From: an uncultured Thalassotalea sp.
Lineage (GTDB): Bacteria > Pseudomonadota > Gammaproteobacteria > Enterobacterales > Alteromonadaceae
Length of the DNA stretch: 64,000 bases
NCBI GenBank assembly: GCA_947492575.1
Contig: CANLNK010000005.1
Location: 1 to 64,000 of the forward strand
Direction: 5' to 3'
Under the pieces are notes generated by a model that was not told the origin of the DNA, made no database searches, and saw only the letters and a program-made list of their open reading frames with translations. Positions 1 to 10,792 of the stretch are shown here, piece after piece; position 1 is the stretch's first letter; each line of letters begins with the position of its first letter. Made by a program: the position numbers and the translations under genes.

Positions 1-1011
<1,011 letters not shown>

Positions 1012-1091
1012 TTGTATTTATTGGCCATATTGCGAAGAACAATTGCATTTAGTCTGATAAGTGATAAAAATAGAGTTGCATCAACAAGTTT

Positions 1092-1116
1092 GGCCACGAA
1101 TATCCGTGGCCTTTTT
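1092..1116 (+). terminator. Rho-independent terminator after ftsY
   Basis: A perfect 7-bp stem GGCCACG/CGTGGCC with a 6-nt loop is followed directly by five T. It lies between the ftsY stop and the ftsE start, only 13 bases before ftsE, so it probably reduces rather than abolishes read-through into ftsEX. Confidence 0.8.
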
Positions 1117-1129
1117 ATAAGAAAAATAA

Positions 1130-1822
1130 ATGATTCGCTTTAATCAAGTTAACAAAACCTACCCTGGTGGCTTCCTAGCGCTGAAAAACGTTAGTTTCCA
1201 TTTAGCCGCTGGCGAGATGGCGTTTTTAACCGGCCATTCAGGTGCGGGTAAGAGTACTTTATTAAAGCTAATTAGCCTGATAGAAAAGCCAAGTTCTGGC
1301 AGCATTTTAATTAATAACAAACAACTGGCGAACATTAGTTACCGCCAAGTGCCCTTTATTCGACGCCAAATCGGCATGATTTTCCAACACCACCATTTGC
1401 TTATGGATCGCACTGTATTTGATAACGTCGCATTGCCATTGATCATTGAAGGTTATAGCCAAAAGGAAATTCGAAAACGCGTTGATGCAGCGCTAGAAAA
1501 AGTCCATTTGTCTGACAAGCAAAAGTGTTACCCATTTATGTTGTCGGGTGGTGAGCAACAGCGTGTGGGTATTGCGCGTGCGATTGTTAATAAACCACCG
1601 ATTATTCTTGCTGATGAGCCAACGGGTAACCTAGACCCTGCACTTTCACTCGATATTATTCGACTTTTTGAAGAATTTAATGCCGTTGGTGTCGCAGTGT
1701 TAATAGCCACCCATGATTTAGGTTTGATTGCGCGAATGAAGTACCGAACTCTCACCTTGAAAGACGGCAAAATGATTACTGATGGGCTCAAAGATGGTCT
1801 GCATGCAGAGCCAAGTGTTTAG
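1130..1822 (+). CDS. ftsE: Cell-division ABC transporter ATPase FtsE
   Basis: Cytoplasmic ATPase of the FtsEX complex, which couples the Z-ring to periplasmic amidase activation at the septum. The 230 residues show Walker A GHSGAGKST (35-43), the ABC signature LSGGEQQR, Walker B ILADEPTGNLD and a switch histidine (ATHD). The length is close to that of E. coli FtsE. ftsX follows after 17 bases. No strong Shine-Dalgarno is visible before the ATG, only an A-rich stretch. Confidence 0.97.
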   Translation: MIRFNQVNKTYPGGFLALKNVSFHLAAGEMAFLTGHSGAGKSTLLKLISLIEKPSSGSILINNKQLANISYRQVPFIRRQIGMIFQHHHLLMDRTVFDNVALPLIIEGYSQKEIRKRVDAALEKVHLSDKQKCYPFMLSGGEQQRVGIARAIVNKPPIILADEPTGNLDPALSLDIIRLFEEFNAVGVAVLIATHDLGLIARMKYRTLTLKDGKMITDGLKDGLHAEPSV

Positions 1823-1839
1823 GTTGTAGGATTGTTATT

Positions 1840-2814
1840 GTGAATAAATCAGCAAATCGTGACCTAATTAATAAAGTGAGCCTTGGGCAGCGCATTATGT
1901 CGGTCCCAATCCGTCATCTTCAGCAGGCTATCGGCAGTTTAGGTGATTTATGGCGAACGCCCTTTACTACTTTAATGACCTTATTAGTATTAGGTATTAG
2001 TTTAACTTTGCCTGCGACGTTACATTTGTTCGTTAAAAATGCCAATAACGTCGTTGCTAAATGGGATTCGGCGTCTGAAATTACGTTGTTTTTAAAGCTC
2101 TCTGTTGATGATAAAGCAGCACAAAACTTTGCAAGTCGATTAGCGCTTTATCCAGAAGTTGCTGATGTCGAGTATATCTCTGCTGAGCAAGCCCTTGCAG
2201 ACTTCAAAGCAAACTCTGGTTTTGGTGATGCGCTCGCCTACTTAAATAAAAACCCCTTACCAGCAACAGTTTTGGTGACGCCAACACAAAGGTCGAGTCA
2301 GGTAAATGCGGCAAAAGCGTTACTTGAGAAGCTTTCGCAAGAGCGAGAAGTTGAACAAGGTAAGTTAGATCTCGAGTGGCTAACTCGCTTGGAGTCGATG
2401 GCACGCTTAATTGAAGATATCGTGTTAGCAGTGGCTTTATTATTATGCCTGTCAGTGATTCTGATCATAGGCAACACCATACGTTTGGCAATTTTAAATC
2501 AAAAAGACGCGATTGCTGTGATGAAGTTAGTTGGCGCGACGGATAGCTTTATTCAGCGCCCGTTTATGTATGCCGGTATTTGGTATGGCTTATTAGGTGG
2601 TTTGTTTGCCAATATTGCTATTTTTGCTTTGGCATATTATCTCTCAGGTGCCATGAGTGACTTAACTAACCTCTATGGCACACAATTTAAGTTAGAAACT
2701 TTATCGTTTATAGAAAACCTGTATTTAATCGGCTTTGCTATTTTACTGGGGTTATTCGGTAGCTATTTGTCTGTTCGTCAACATATTAGAGCGATTGAAC
2801 CAAGCGCCGATTAG
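1840..2814 (+). CDS. ftsX: Cell-division membrane protein FtsX
   Basis: Integral-membrane partner of FtsE. It has 324 residues, with a cytoplasmic N-terminal extension and a first membrane span around residues 42-65. A periplasmic domain of about 100 residues follows, then three more spans in the C-terminal FtsX/MacB-type domain with the characteristic ILNQKDAIAVMKLVGAT stretch. The start is GTG at 1840, so translation probably depends on coupling to ftsE. It converges with the next gene, leaving only 15 bases between stops and no clear terminator. Confidence 0.95.
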   Translation: MNKSANRDLINKVSLGQRIMSVPIRHLQQAIGSLGDLWRTPFTTLMTLLVLGISLTLPATLHLFVKNANNVVAKWDSASEITLFLKLSVDDKAAQNFASRLALYPEVADVEYISAEQALADFKANSGFGDALAYLNKNPLPATVLVTPTQRSSQVNAAKALLEKLSQEREVEQGKLDLEWLTRLESMARLIEDIVLAVALLLCLSVILIIGNTIRLAILNQKDAIAVMKLVGATDSFIQRPFMYAGIWYGLLGGLFANIAIFALAYYLSGAMSDLTNLYGTQFKLETLSFIENLYLIGFAILLGLFGSYLSVRQHIRAIEPSAD

Positions 2815-2829
2815 CTATTTTTATGTGAG

Positions 2830-4053
2830 CTAATCGGCTTGATGAGTGGCGAGCATCTCATCTGCCCACTTTAATGCCTCTAGATTGCACTTAGCATAAA
2901 TCAGTGGTTCCAGTGAAAGCTCGTTGGCAAGATGTTCTGCTTGTTGCCAATCACCTTGTTCAGCTGAAACCGCTAAACGAATATATTTGCTCAAATCATT
3001 TTGTTGGCCGAGTAGTGCTGCCTTAATTTCGCTATCTATCGGTAGTATCTCAACAACATCTTTAATGTCTTTATCTAATACACCATCAATGAGCGAAAGC
3101 ATGCCTGTTAGAAAGGCTTTTGGTGGATTTTCAAGATCCTTTCGGTAGTTTGCAATAAATTCGCAAAACTTAGCTCTGTACAATGATAGTCGAATTATCT
3201 CGCTTGGTTTTGCGGCGGCAAGATCAGACAGTGCCAGTAAGGCGATAAATTTCTTTAACTCCACCTCGCCAATGTATGTGAGAGCATGCTTTAAAGAAGT
3301 AATATCCTGACTTCTGCCATAGACAGGACTGTTTATAAATCTCAACAGCTTGTAGGTTAAGCCAACGTCGGCGCTGAATATATCGCTAATAGCTGCAAAG
3401 TTGAGCTGAGCATGGCTTGCTTGTTGAATCAATGCCAGCATATTGCTTTTAACGGTATTTATTTTTCTTCGTTTGAGCATTTCGGGTTTGGCAAAGAAGT
3501 ACCCTTGGAATAGCGTAAAGCCAAGTAGTTTAAGTTGTTCAAACTGTTGTAATGTTTCTACTTTCTCGGCAAGTAAAATTTTGTTGAATGGCTTAATGCG
3601 ATTTACATATTTGCTAATTTCGATCAGTGATAAACTCAGCACATCGACTTTGATGATATCAACATAAGGTAAGAACCTATCCCATTTGGGATCAAAGTCA
3701 TGATCGTCTAATGCTAATGTGAAACCTTGTGATTTCAGAGTTTCGCAAGCCGTTAATAGCTCATCGCTAATGGGCACGTCTTCTAATATTTCTACCACAA
3801 TATTTTTGGGGTCAAGGAAGCTAGGAAACTTGCGAATTAAAGTATCAGCATGAAAGTTAATGTAGGCACTAAGTCCTGCTGTTATTTCTTCGACGCCTAG
3901 TGTCAGGTGGTTATTTGTCAGTATATTCGACGTTGCTTGATTGGGGTCTATATCTGGAAAATAATTACTTTCACCATCTCTAAACAAAAGTTCGTAGGCT
4001 ATAACATTCTGATTTTCATCTATAATTGGCTGTCTGGCGACGTATGAATACAC
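2830..4053 (-). CDS. Degenerate EAL plus HDOD signalling protein (YuxH/CdgJ type)
   Basis: The 407 residues comprise an N-terminal EAL-like fold (about 1-200) and a C-terminal HDOD domain (about 205-390). The opening YVARQPIID..VIAYELLFR is typical of the YuxH/CdgJ family. The canonical EAL triad is ELL and the DDFG loop is DDHD, so c-di-GMP hydrolysis is doubtful. Family members in Vibrio and Shewanella relatives influence motility and biofilm formation, generally through protein interactions. It is a single gene between ftsX and the divergent rpoH. No signal peptide or membrane span is seen. Confidence 0.88.
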   Translation of the reverse strand: MYSYVARQPIIDENQNVIAYELLFRDGESNYFPDIDPNQATSNILTNNHLTLGVEEITAGLSAYINFHADTLIRKFPSFLDPKNIVVEILEDVPISDELLTACETLKSQGFTLALDDHDFDPKWDRFLPYVDIIKVDVLSLSLIEISKYVNRIKPFNKILLAEKVETLQQFEQLKLLGFTLFQGYFFAKPEMLKRRKINTVKSNMLALIQQASHAQLNFAAISDIFSADVGLTYKLLRFINSPVYGRSQDITSLKHALTYIGEVELKKFIALLALSDLAAAKPSEIIRLSLYRAKFCEFIANYRKDLENPPKAFLTGMLSLIDGVLDKDIKDVVEILPIDSEIKAALLGQQNDLSKYIRLAVSAEQGDWQQAEHLANELSLEPLIYAKCNLEALKWADEMLATHQAD

Positions 4054-4326
4054 AATTATTTACCTTTTAGTTACGACTCGGTCATTTTTTCTGTTTTGTT
4101 AACTCAATATTTAAGATACTGTCATTAGCATGTAATTAATAGTAGCGTACACTGTATCAGTAAATTTACTGCCAATTGAAATAAATATTGTGTTTGGCGG
4201 GTCAAATACTGTGAGCGATCAAGCTTGAATGAAATGGCTATCGCATCTATAACTAAACCGTGTTATTATCGCGAGCCGACTAGTTGGAGATCATCCGCTA
4301 GATCCTATGTAAATCGAGGTTATCAA

Positions 4327-5190
4327 ATGAGTGAATCAATGCAATCAATGGCGTTAACTGTTCCACAAAGTGGCAGTATTGAAGCATACGTCCAGTCTGC
4401 GTACAGTATTCCTGTGTTAACTGCTGAGCGTGAGCAAGAGCTTGCGACTCGTTTACATCAAGAGAATAATCTGCAAGCGGCGCAAGAGCTTATTATGTCT
4501 CACTTGCGTTTCGTTATTCATATTGCCAAGAGTTACTCGGGCTATGGCTTACCGCAAGCAGACTTAATTCAGGAAGGCAACGTTGGTCTGATGAAAGCCG
4601 TTAAGCGTTTTAACCCAGAAGTGGGCGTTCGCTTGGTTTCTTTTGCTGTCCATTGGATTAAAGCCGAAATTCACGAGTACGTATTGAAAAACTGGCGTAT
4701 CGTGAAAGTTGCGACAACTAAAGCGCAACGTAAGTTATTTTTTAACTTAAGAAAGAATAAGAAGCGTTTAGGTTGGTTTAGCAACGAAGAAGTAAATACT
4801 GTTGCTGAAACACTTGGCGTAAGCACTAAAGATGTGTTGGAAATGGAATCGCGCATGAGCAGTCAAGATCAAGCATTTGAGCTATCTTCTGATGATGATG
4901 ACAGCGCAAGTGCAACGGGTAGCTTTTCACCGGCACAATACCTAGAAGATAAACAGTCTGATCTTGCAGAGAGTGTTGAAGCTGCAAACTGGGAGCAGCA
5001 TGCTAATCAACGTTTGAGCACAGCAATGGTAGCACTTGATGAGCGTAGCCAAGATATTATTCGCACTCGCTGGTTAGAGGAAGACAAAGCAACATTGCAA
5101 GAGCTTGCAGATAAGTATCAAGTTTCTGCTGAGCGTATTCGCCAGTTGGAGAAAAACGCTTTAAACAAGTTAAAAGGAGCGATGAACTAA
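4327..5190 (+). CDS. rpoH: RNA polymerase heat-shock sigma factor RpoH (sigma-32)
   Basis: Alternative sigma factor for the heat-shock regulon. The 287-residue product aligns by eye with E. coli RpoH across its length. It shows the RpoH box [10 protein letters not shown], region 2 ([14 protein letters not shown]), region 2.4 ([15 protein letters not shown]) and the region 4 helix-turn-helix ending [13 protein letters not shown]. The open frame extends upstream to 4225. I chose the ATG at 4327 because it matches the family N-terminus ([10 protein letters not shown]) and has GAGG at 4316-4319 seven bases upstream. The preceding 270 bases presumably hold its promoters, but I could not assign any. 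Confidence 0.97.
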   Translation: MSESMQSMALTVPQSGSIEAYVQSAYSIPVLTAEREQELATRLHQENNLQAAQELIMSHLRFVIHIAKSYSGYGLPQADLIQEGNVGLMKAVKRFNPEVGVRLVSFAVHWIKAEIHEYVLKNWRIVKVATTKAQRKLFFNLRKNKKRLGWFSNEEVNTVAETLGVSTKDVLEMESRMSSQDQAFELSSDDDDSASATGSFSPAQYLEDKQSDLAESVEAANWEQHANQRLSTAMVALDERSQDIIRTRWLEEDKATLQELADKYQVSAERIRQLEKNALNKLKGAMN

Positions 5191-5227
5191 TCGCTTGTAC
5201 CGTTCGTAAAGGATAGGTCTTTGAAAG

Positions 5228-5250
5228 AGCCGACGTTAGTCGGCTTTTTT
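5228..5250 (+). terminator. Rho-independent terminator after rpoH
   Basis: A perfect 7-bp stem AGCCGAC/GTCGGCT with loop GTTA is followed by a run of T, 38 bases after the rpoH stop. Confidence 0.92.
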
Positions 5251-5429
5251 GTGTCTGTCATTTACTGACAGGAAAGCGAAAATGGGCAAGACTGGTTGAT
5301 CAGTTTATTTAGGTTTTATGCATAAATTGCAGATAAATGTTCATTACTTTTTACTAGTAAAGACAAAATATTTTGTTAGACTAGCTGCTTAAAAATAATA
5401 CTAATAACACTATAAATAGAAGGCAGCCA

Positions 5430-8042
5430 TTGTCCAGCGCCCACTTTAAGGAAGAGTCGCAAGCGCAGCGTCAACTTCCTAAGTTAAAATCACTGCTGAA
5501 AAAGTACCGGCAAGTTAAGACTATGCAGGCCAGTTTGCTGCAATTGTCTGAATTGGCCAGTACGGTTACCGATCTTGAAGATTTTTACCCTGCCCTTATC
5601 GACGTTGTCCAGTCACTTCTTACTACCAATAGCATGCATATTGCGTTGGCAGATTCGAATAGCAATTTAAATATTGTCTATTGCCACAATGAGATAGAGC
5701 ATCGCTTAATTGAGCATGTTGAATTTAGAGATTGGCGCAAGGGTTTAACTGGCCTCGTTTATTTAGATAAAAAGCCCTTACACTGCAGTGCTGCAGAGAG
5801 AATGGCGTTGGCTAAAGCCGACAAAATCGTACTCTATGGTTCATCTTTCGTTGACTGGCTTGGCGTGCCACTGAGACGTGGTAATCACGTGATAGGGGTT
5901 ATCGCACTGCAAAGCTACGATGCAAACTTATATTTTGATGATCGGGATTGCCAACTGCTAGAGTTTATCGCTGAACATATTGTGACAGCGATAGATCGCG
6001 TTAAAAGTCGTGCGCTACTTGAGAGTAGTATTGCGCAACGTACTCGAAAACTTACAGAATCAAATCGTCGCCTACAGTTAGAAATTAATGAGCGACAAAA
6101 TGCTGAAAAAGCGCATCATGCTTTACTGGCAATTTCTGAAATTGTCGCCTCAACACGCTCGTTAGACAAAATTTTTGCGAAGATCCATCAGCAAGTCACT
6201 TGCTTATTTCCAACCAAAAATTTCTATATAGCAACACTTGACGATAATCATCGCATTACGTTTCCCTATTATCACGATGACGGCGTTATTGAAATTGATG
6301 CCAAGCGACGTGCGGAGGCATTTGCCGAACTTGCATTAAAAACAGCAAAACCTATGATTGCGGCTCGTGAACAACTCGTTGTGCTTAATGCCGACGGTAG
6401 CCGGGAGCGAAAAGATCAAGTATTGAAGTTTGATTATAAAAATCAGCCGCAAACCTGGTTGGCTGCACCATTGATGGATAATAGCGAACCAATTGGCATC
6501 ATTGCTACCCAGCATTATCATAGCTTTGAAGCATTTGAAGATAAGCACTTAGAGCTTTTTCGCTTTATTGCACAACAGCTTGCTAGTGCCGTGATGCAAG
6601 ATAGAGATATATCTCTGGTTAAGCAAAGCAAAGAAGCGCTTGAACGCACAGTAAGCGAACGCACCAAAGAATTGCTAGCCAGTAATTTAAACCTTCGCAT
6701 GCAAATTGAAGAAAGGCGCAAAGCAGAGTCTCGCTTGTTTTATGAAGCACATCACGATGCACTGACTAAGCTGCCTAATCGCGCGATGTTTAATGACAGG
6801 CTATCCCACGCACTACGGCATGTTAAACGTCACCATGATCGCAGTTTTGCTGTGCTTTTCATCGATCTCGATCGCTTTAAAGTGATAAATGACACCCTGG
6901 GTCATCACACCGGTGACCAATTCTTGATTGAAATCGCTAACAGGCTGAAAGAATGTGTGCGTGACAATGACGTACTAGCTCGCCTTGGTGGCGATGAGTT
7001 TGTTGTTCTGCTTGATTCACTCGCATCGCTAGATGACGTTGAGGAAGTTGCTGACCGTATTATCAGTGCCATTGAACAGCCATTTGAAATCGAAGGTAAT
7101 TGCCTTTATTCCAATGCCAGTATTGGTATTGCATTGTGCAACCCTAGTTATGCGACGGCATCTGACATTCTGCGAGATGCCGATGCGGCTATGTATCAAG
7201 CTAAAAGCTTGGGGCGTGGACGTTATGTGTTCTTTGACGACAGTATGCGTGAGCAACTGATCGCGAGCATGACGCTTGAGCAAGAACTAAGGCTCGCCAT
7301 CAAAGAGCAACAATTTGAACTGCATTACCAACAAATTTCCGATTTGTCGCTTACTAATACCATCGGCTTTGAAGCACTGTTGCGTTGGCAGCACCCGAGC
7401 AAAGGCCTGCTAACGCCAAGCGAATTTTTATTCATGGCGGAAGAAACCGGCATGATATTGGAAATAGAGCGATGGATTGTAAAAGAAGTCAGCGACCAAC
7501 TAAGACGTTGGAGTCTTCTGGCTGAATACGAAAATGTCTTGATTGGTATTAACTTATCAGGTCGCTACTTAACTCAGCCCAATCAGCTTAGTGAACTTAT
7601 TGGCCTAATTGAACAGCATGACATCGCACCAGAGCGCCTTATTTTAGAGTTCAATGAGCGTGCATTTACTCAGCAGCCAGAACTTGCATTGAAGAACCTT
7701 AAAAAGCTGAAGGAAGTAGGTGTTAAGCTGGCGCTTGATGATTATGGTTCAGGCTCATCTTCGTTTAATTTCCTACACAGTTACCCATTTGAATTTATTA
7801 AGCTTGATCGCAGCCTGATAAAAACCCTATCTGGCAATGATAAGAACATTTCATTAGTGAAAGCACTCCATGAGTTAGGGGCTCAGTTTGGCTATCGTCT
7901 TGTGGCTGAAGGCATTGAGTCTGATGAAGTGTTACAGAAACTTCACAAAGCTGGTTGTGAATTTGGGCAGGGTTACCATATTGCGCGACCGGAAAAGATG
8001 GCGGGCAATGAAGTTAATGAAACTGAAAAAAGTTACGCATAG
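5430..8042 (+). CDS. GAF-GAF-GGDEF-EAL cyclic-di-GMP turnover protein
   Basis: Cytoplasmic protein of 870 residues with two GAF sensor domains (about 40-195 and 230-395). A coiled coil follows (about 400-435), then GGDEF (about 440-600) and EAL (about 620-860). The cyclase site is intact (GGDEF, 520-524), with an RDND inhibitory site five residues before it. The phosphodiesterase site also looks intact: EAL at 648-650, NLSG, DDYGSG, KLDRS and VAEGIES. The start is TTG at 5430 with AAGG six bases upstream; a later ATG (residue 32) is possible. It could make or break down c-di-GMP. No transmembrane span is seen. Confidence 0.92.
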   Translation: MSSAHFKEESQAQRQLPKLKSLLKKYRQVKTMQASLLQLSELASTVTDLEDFYPALIDVVQSLLTTNSMHIALADSNSNLNIVYCHNEIEHRLIEHVEFRDWRKGLTGLVYLDKKPLHCSAAERMALAKADKIVLYGSSFVDWLGVPLRRGNHVIGVIALQSYDANLYFDDRDCQLLEFIAEHIVTAIDRVKSRALLESSIAQRTRKLTESNRRLQLEINERQNAEKAHHALLAISEIVASTRSLDKIFAKIHQQVTCLFPTKNFYIATLDDNHRITFPYYHDDGVIEIDAKRRAEAFAELALKTAKPMIAAREQLVVLNADGSRERKDQVLKFDYKNQPQTWLAAPLMDNSEPIGIIATQHYHSFEAFEDKHLELFRFIAQQLASAVMQDRDISLVKQSKEALERTVSERTKELLASNLNLRMQIEERRKAESRLFYEAHHDALTKLPNRAMFNDRLSHALRHVKRHHDRSFAVLFIDLDRFKVINDTLGHHTGDQFLIEIANRLKECVRDNDVLARLGGDEFVVLLDSLASLDDVEEVADRIISAIEQPFEIEGNCLYSNASIGIALCNPSYATASDILRDADAAMYQAKSLGRGRYVFFDDSMREQLIASMTLEQELRLAIKEQQFELHYQQISDLSLTNTIGFEALLRWQHPSKGLLTPSEFLFMAEETGMILEIERWIVKEVSDQLRRWSLLAEYENVLIGINLSGRYLTQPNQLSELIGLIEQHDIAPERLILEFNERAFTQQPELALKNLKKLKEVGVKLALDDYGSGSSSFNFLHSYPFEFIKLDRSLIKTLSGNDKNISLVKALHELGAQFGYRLVAEGIESDEVLQKLHKAGCEFGQGYHIARPEKMAGNEVNETEKSYA

Positions 8043-8146
8043 CGCTTCGGGCAATGGCTATTTTGAATGCTAGCTGCATTTGCATTCACTCATTTGGAAT
8101 GACCAAACCACGCTCATGCTGCTTTGCTATCATTAAACGTAGCCTA

Positions 8147-8180
8147 TTGCAGAAAATATAAACAAAGGTCAACGGACCCT
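8147..8180. repeat. Degenerate terminal fragment of the 280-bp palindromic element
   Basis: The stretch TGCAGAAAAT...AAAGGTCAACGGACCCT resembles the right end of the full element at 30225-30258 (TGCAAAAATAG...AAAGATCAACAGACCCT). No matching left end is seen nearby, so this appears to be a relic. The outermost CT, with the next base, forms the TAG stop of the minus-strand gene that ends at 8179. Confidence 0.55.
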
Positions 8181-9258
8181 AGTTATTGCGATAAAAGTAA
8201 CCTTCAACTCTTAACGCCAATCCCGGGGCTGTGCGATAGTCTTCTCTTTCTGCCCATTCAATAAAGGGCTCAACTTCAAAAAATAACCACTTTTTATAAG
8301 CGTTGAACCGGTAACGATAGCTCAGCGTGTATTTATCGATAATAAACCCTTTTTCACCGTTACGTTCACCCTCAGTGACTAAGCCAAGAGCACCAGCTTC
8401 TGAAAGGGAAAACTGTTGTAAGTGATATGCGCCATGTTTCCAACGAATACCACTAAAGGATTCAGAGCCTCGTATAGAATAATTAAACCTGAATTGGCTC
8501 TTTGCTGTTATTTGATAATCGTATTCGAGCATTAAACGAGCGCCAACACCATCGTCAACGAAATAATAAAGCGCGGGCTCGACTCGCAAGCCATGCTTGT
8601 TTTGCCAAGAGAAATTTCGTTTGTATCTCGCTCTTAAAAATATGTCGCCAGAAGAAATGCCTAATCTTGTATCAGTGACTTGGTCACTACCGTTATGATG
8701 GACAAAGCGCACGGCAGCGGAAAAACGGTCTTCGCTAATTTCTGGCTTAGCGTTCACGCTTTCTAGCGGTAGGTTATTAATATTGTCTTCTTCATCGTCT
8801 GACAAAATAACGTCCATCTTGTCAGTAAAATGTGGCAGCTTTACTCGTACTCGAAATTTACTTTCGTATTCGGCTAAATCGCCAGTTTTCGGTTCCCAGC
8901 CTAATCTGATACGCGCATTAATATCGGGTCGTTCTTGTTCTGTATCTTCTTCAGTAAAAAAACTATCAAACCAAAATGCAGACAGGAAAACCGTATTGCT
9001 TACTCTCGCGTGTAGCGACTCCATCCAGTCGATTTCAGCTTGTTTCATGCTGCCTTCGATTGTGAATTTTTCGATTTCTTCTTGCGTCAACTCACTTCGA
9101 CTTTCTTGCTTATCAGTTGACTTGCTCTCGATTGCTTGAACTGATGTTTCCTGTGCGTTTGCTTCGAGACAAACACAGAGCAGTACTAAGCATAGAATGC
9201 GTAGGAATGGCGTTGCTAAGCGTGCTTGGGGAGATATTTGACTGTCATTACACTTCAT
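8179..9258 (-). CDS. Unrecognised exported protein, probably outer-membrane beta-barrel
   Basis: I do not recognise the family. From the ATG at 9258 the product is 359 residues. It has a signal peptide (hydrophobic ILCLVLLCVCL, predicted cleavage after ANA), an acidic linker rich in Glu and Ser, then many alternating amphipathic stretches ending in aromatics (for example FRFNYSIRGS, YTLSYRYRF), as in beta-barrel proteins. The open frame continues to a GTG at 9318, but that adds a non-signal-like leader. It is divergent from tatA. Its stop codon is made by the end of a repeat relic, so the native C-terminus may have been altered. Confidence 0.65.
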   Translation of the reverse strand: MKCNDSQISPQARLATPFLRILCLVLLCVCLEANAQETSVQAIESKSTDKQESRSELTQEEIEKFTIEGSMKQAEIDWMESLHARVSNTVFLSAFWFDSFFTEEDTEQERPDINARIRLGWEPKTGDLAEYESKFRVRVKLPHFTDKMDVILSDDEEDNINNLPLESVNAKPEISEDRFSAAVRFVHHNGSDQVTDTRLGISSGDIFLRARYKRNFSWQNKHGLRVEPALYYFVDDGVGARLMLEYDYQITAKSQFRFNYSIRGSESFSGIRWKHGAYHLQQFSLSEAGALGLVTEGERNGEKGFIIDKYTLSYRYRFNAYKKWLFFEVEPFIEWAEREDYRTAPGLALRVEGYFYRNN

Positions 9259-9378
9259 TACGTAAATTATATGTCGATTCAATAAATTAATGGAATTCAA
9301 AATGCTTTTTAATGTCACATGAGTATAATAGGATGAAACATGAATTACCGCATTGTTGATATTTTATAGGAGCAATTT

Positions 9379-9630
9379 ATGGGCGGCATCAGTATTTGGC
9401 AATTGTTAATTGTCGCAGTAATTGTGATTTTGCTATTTGGTACCAAAAAGTTGCGTAATGTAGGTACGGATTTAGGTTCGGCTGTGAAAGGTTTTAAGAA
9501 AGCAGTGTCTGATGACATTAATACAGACAAAGACAAAGACAAAGAGCCTGAGTCACTTGCAGACAACTCTGACGCAGTAAAAAATTCTGCAGAAAAAACA
9601 CAAGCAGACAAAGAAAAAGATCACGCATAG
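9379..9630 (+). CDS. tatA: Twin-arginine translocase subunit TatA
   Basis: Pore-forming Tat subunit of 83 residues. A short N-terminal membrane helix ([15 protein letters not shown]) leads into the [16 protein letters not shown] hinge and an amphipathic helix, then a charged Lys/Asp/Glu tail. AGGAG lies seven bases before the ATG. It is the first gene of tatABC, three bases ahead of tatB. The system exports folded, cofactor-containing proteins bearing RR signal peptides. Confidence 0.97.
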   Translation: MGGISIWQLLIVAVIVILLFGTKKLRNVGTDLGSAVKGFKKAVSDDINTDKDKDKEPESLADNSDAVKNSAEKTQADKEKDHA

Positions 9631-9633
9631 CTC

Positions 9634-10056
9634 ATGTTTGATATTGGTTTTTGGGAGTTAATGCTCATCGCCGTTATCGGCCTTTTGGTGCTGGGACCAG
9701 AGCGTTTACCTGTAGCGATAAGAACCGTGCGAGATTGGGTTAATGGTGTGCGCCAGTTTAGCCAGTCAGTGAAAACTGAATTGAAGGAAGAATTGCGCAT
9801 TAATGAGCTACATGAAAACTTAAAAAAAGCAGAGCAAAATAACTTTGAAAATTTAGCGCCAGATGTCGCTGAATCAGTGAAGTCTCTTCAAGAAGCTGCA
9901 AATATGGTCAATCGTCCTTACGAACCAAGTGCGGCGGAACAAGAGCCTTCTGTTCAAGAAGCACCGCAAGTGGCGCCATCTGCCGACAGCGAATCTGCTG
10001 CCAATAAAGCGTTAACCAAAGAGAATTCTTCGGCGAATGACAAACAGTCAAGCTAA
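9634..10056 (+). CDS. tatB: Twin-arginine translocase subunit TatB
   Basis: Receptor-complex subunit of 140 residues. The N-terminal helix [20 protein letters not shown] is followed by the GPERLP motif characteristic of TatB, then a long amphipathic helix and an Ala/Glu/Gln-rich tail. It overlaps the tatC start by 20 bases, which implies translational coupling. Confidence 0.96.
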   Translation: MFDIGFWELMLIAVIGLLVLGPERLPVAIRTVRDWVNGVRQFSQSVKTELKEELRINELHENLKKAEQNNFENLAPDVAESVKSLQEAANMVNRPYEPSAAEQEPSVQEAPQVAPSADSESAANKALTKENSSANDKQSS

Positions 10057-10792
10057 CTACACCTTATTTGATCACTTAATCGAATTACGCACTCGCTTAC
10101 TCAGAGCTGTAATGAGTGTGCTGATTATTTTTTGCTGCTTGGTCTATTTTGCACAAGACATCTATCAATATCTTGCGGCTCCGCTTTTAGCGACCATGCC
10201 AGAAGGTACGCAAATGATAGCGACGGATGTTGCATCACCCTTCTTTGCGCCTTTTAAGCTAACAATCGTTTTATCCATATTTTTAGCCATGCCATTCATC
10301 CTCTATCAGATCTGGGCATTTATTGCGCCGGGCCTGTATAGCAACGAAAAACGCATGGTGGCGCCATTAATGTTTGGTAGCACTTTATTGTTTTACGGCG
10401 GCATTAGCTTTGCGTATTTTGTGGTATTCCCGCTGGCATTTGGTTTCTTTAATTCCGTGGCTCCAGAGGGGGTTACTATAGCGACTGATATCAGTAGCTA
10501 TTTAGATTTTGTGTTGAAATTGTTTTTTGCTTTTGGTGCGGCGTTTGAAATTCCAATCGCCATTATGCTGATGTGTTGGACTGGATTCACCACGCCAGAG
10601 AGCTTAAAGCAAAAACGCCCGTATATTGTTGTCGCTGCGTTTGTGGTGGGTATGTTATTAACACCCCCAGATATTATTTCACAAACCTTACTTGCTATCC
10701 CGATGCTTTTACTTTTTGAGTTAGGGGTAATTTTAGCGTCGTTTTATCAGAAGAAGAATGAGGAATCTGAAACCTCAGAGGAACAATTATGA
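10037..10792 (+). CDS. tatC: Twin-arginine translocase subunit TatC
   Basis: Polytopic inner-membrane receptor for RR signal peptides. It has 251 residues and six predicted membrane helices. Family motifs include the N-terminal [12 protein letters not shown], which contacts the signal peptide, [16 protein letters not shown] and LLTPPD. Its stop overlaps the start of the next gene as ATGA. Confidence 0.97.
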   Translation: MTNSQANYTLFDHLIELRTRLLRAVMSVLIIFCCLVYFAQDIYQYLAAPLLATMPEGTQMIATDVASPFFAPFKLTIVLSIFLAMPFILYQIWAFIAPGLYSNEKRMVAPLMFGSTLLFYGGISFAYFVVFPLAFGFFNSVAPEGVTIATDISSYLDFVLKLFFAFGAAFEIPIAIMLMCWTGFTTPESLKQKRPYIVVAAFVVGMLLTPPDIISQTLLAIPMLLLFELGVILASFYQKKNEESETSEEQL

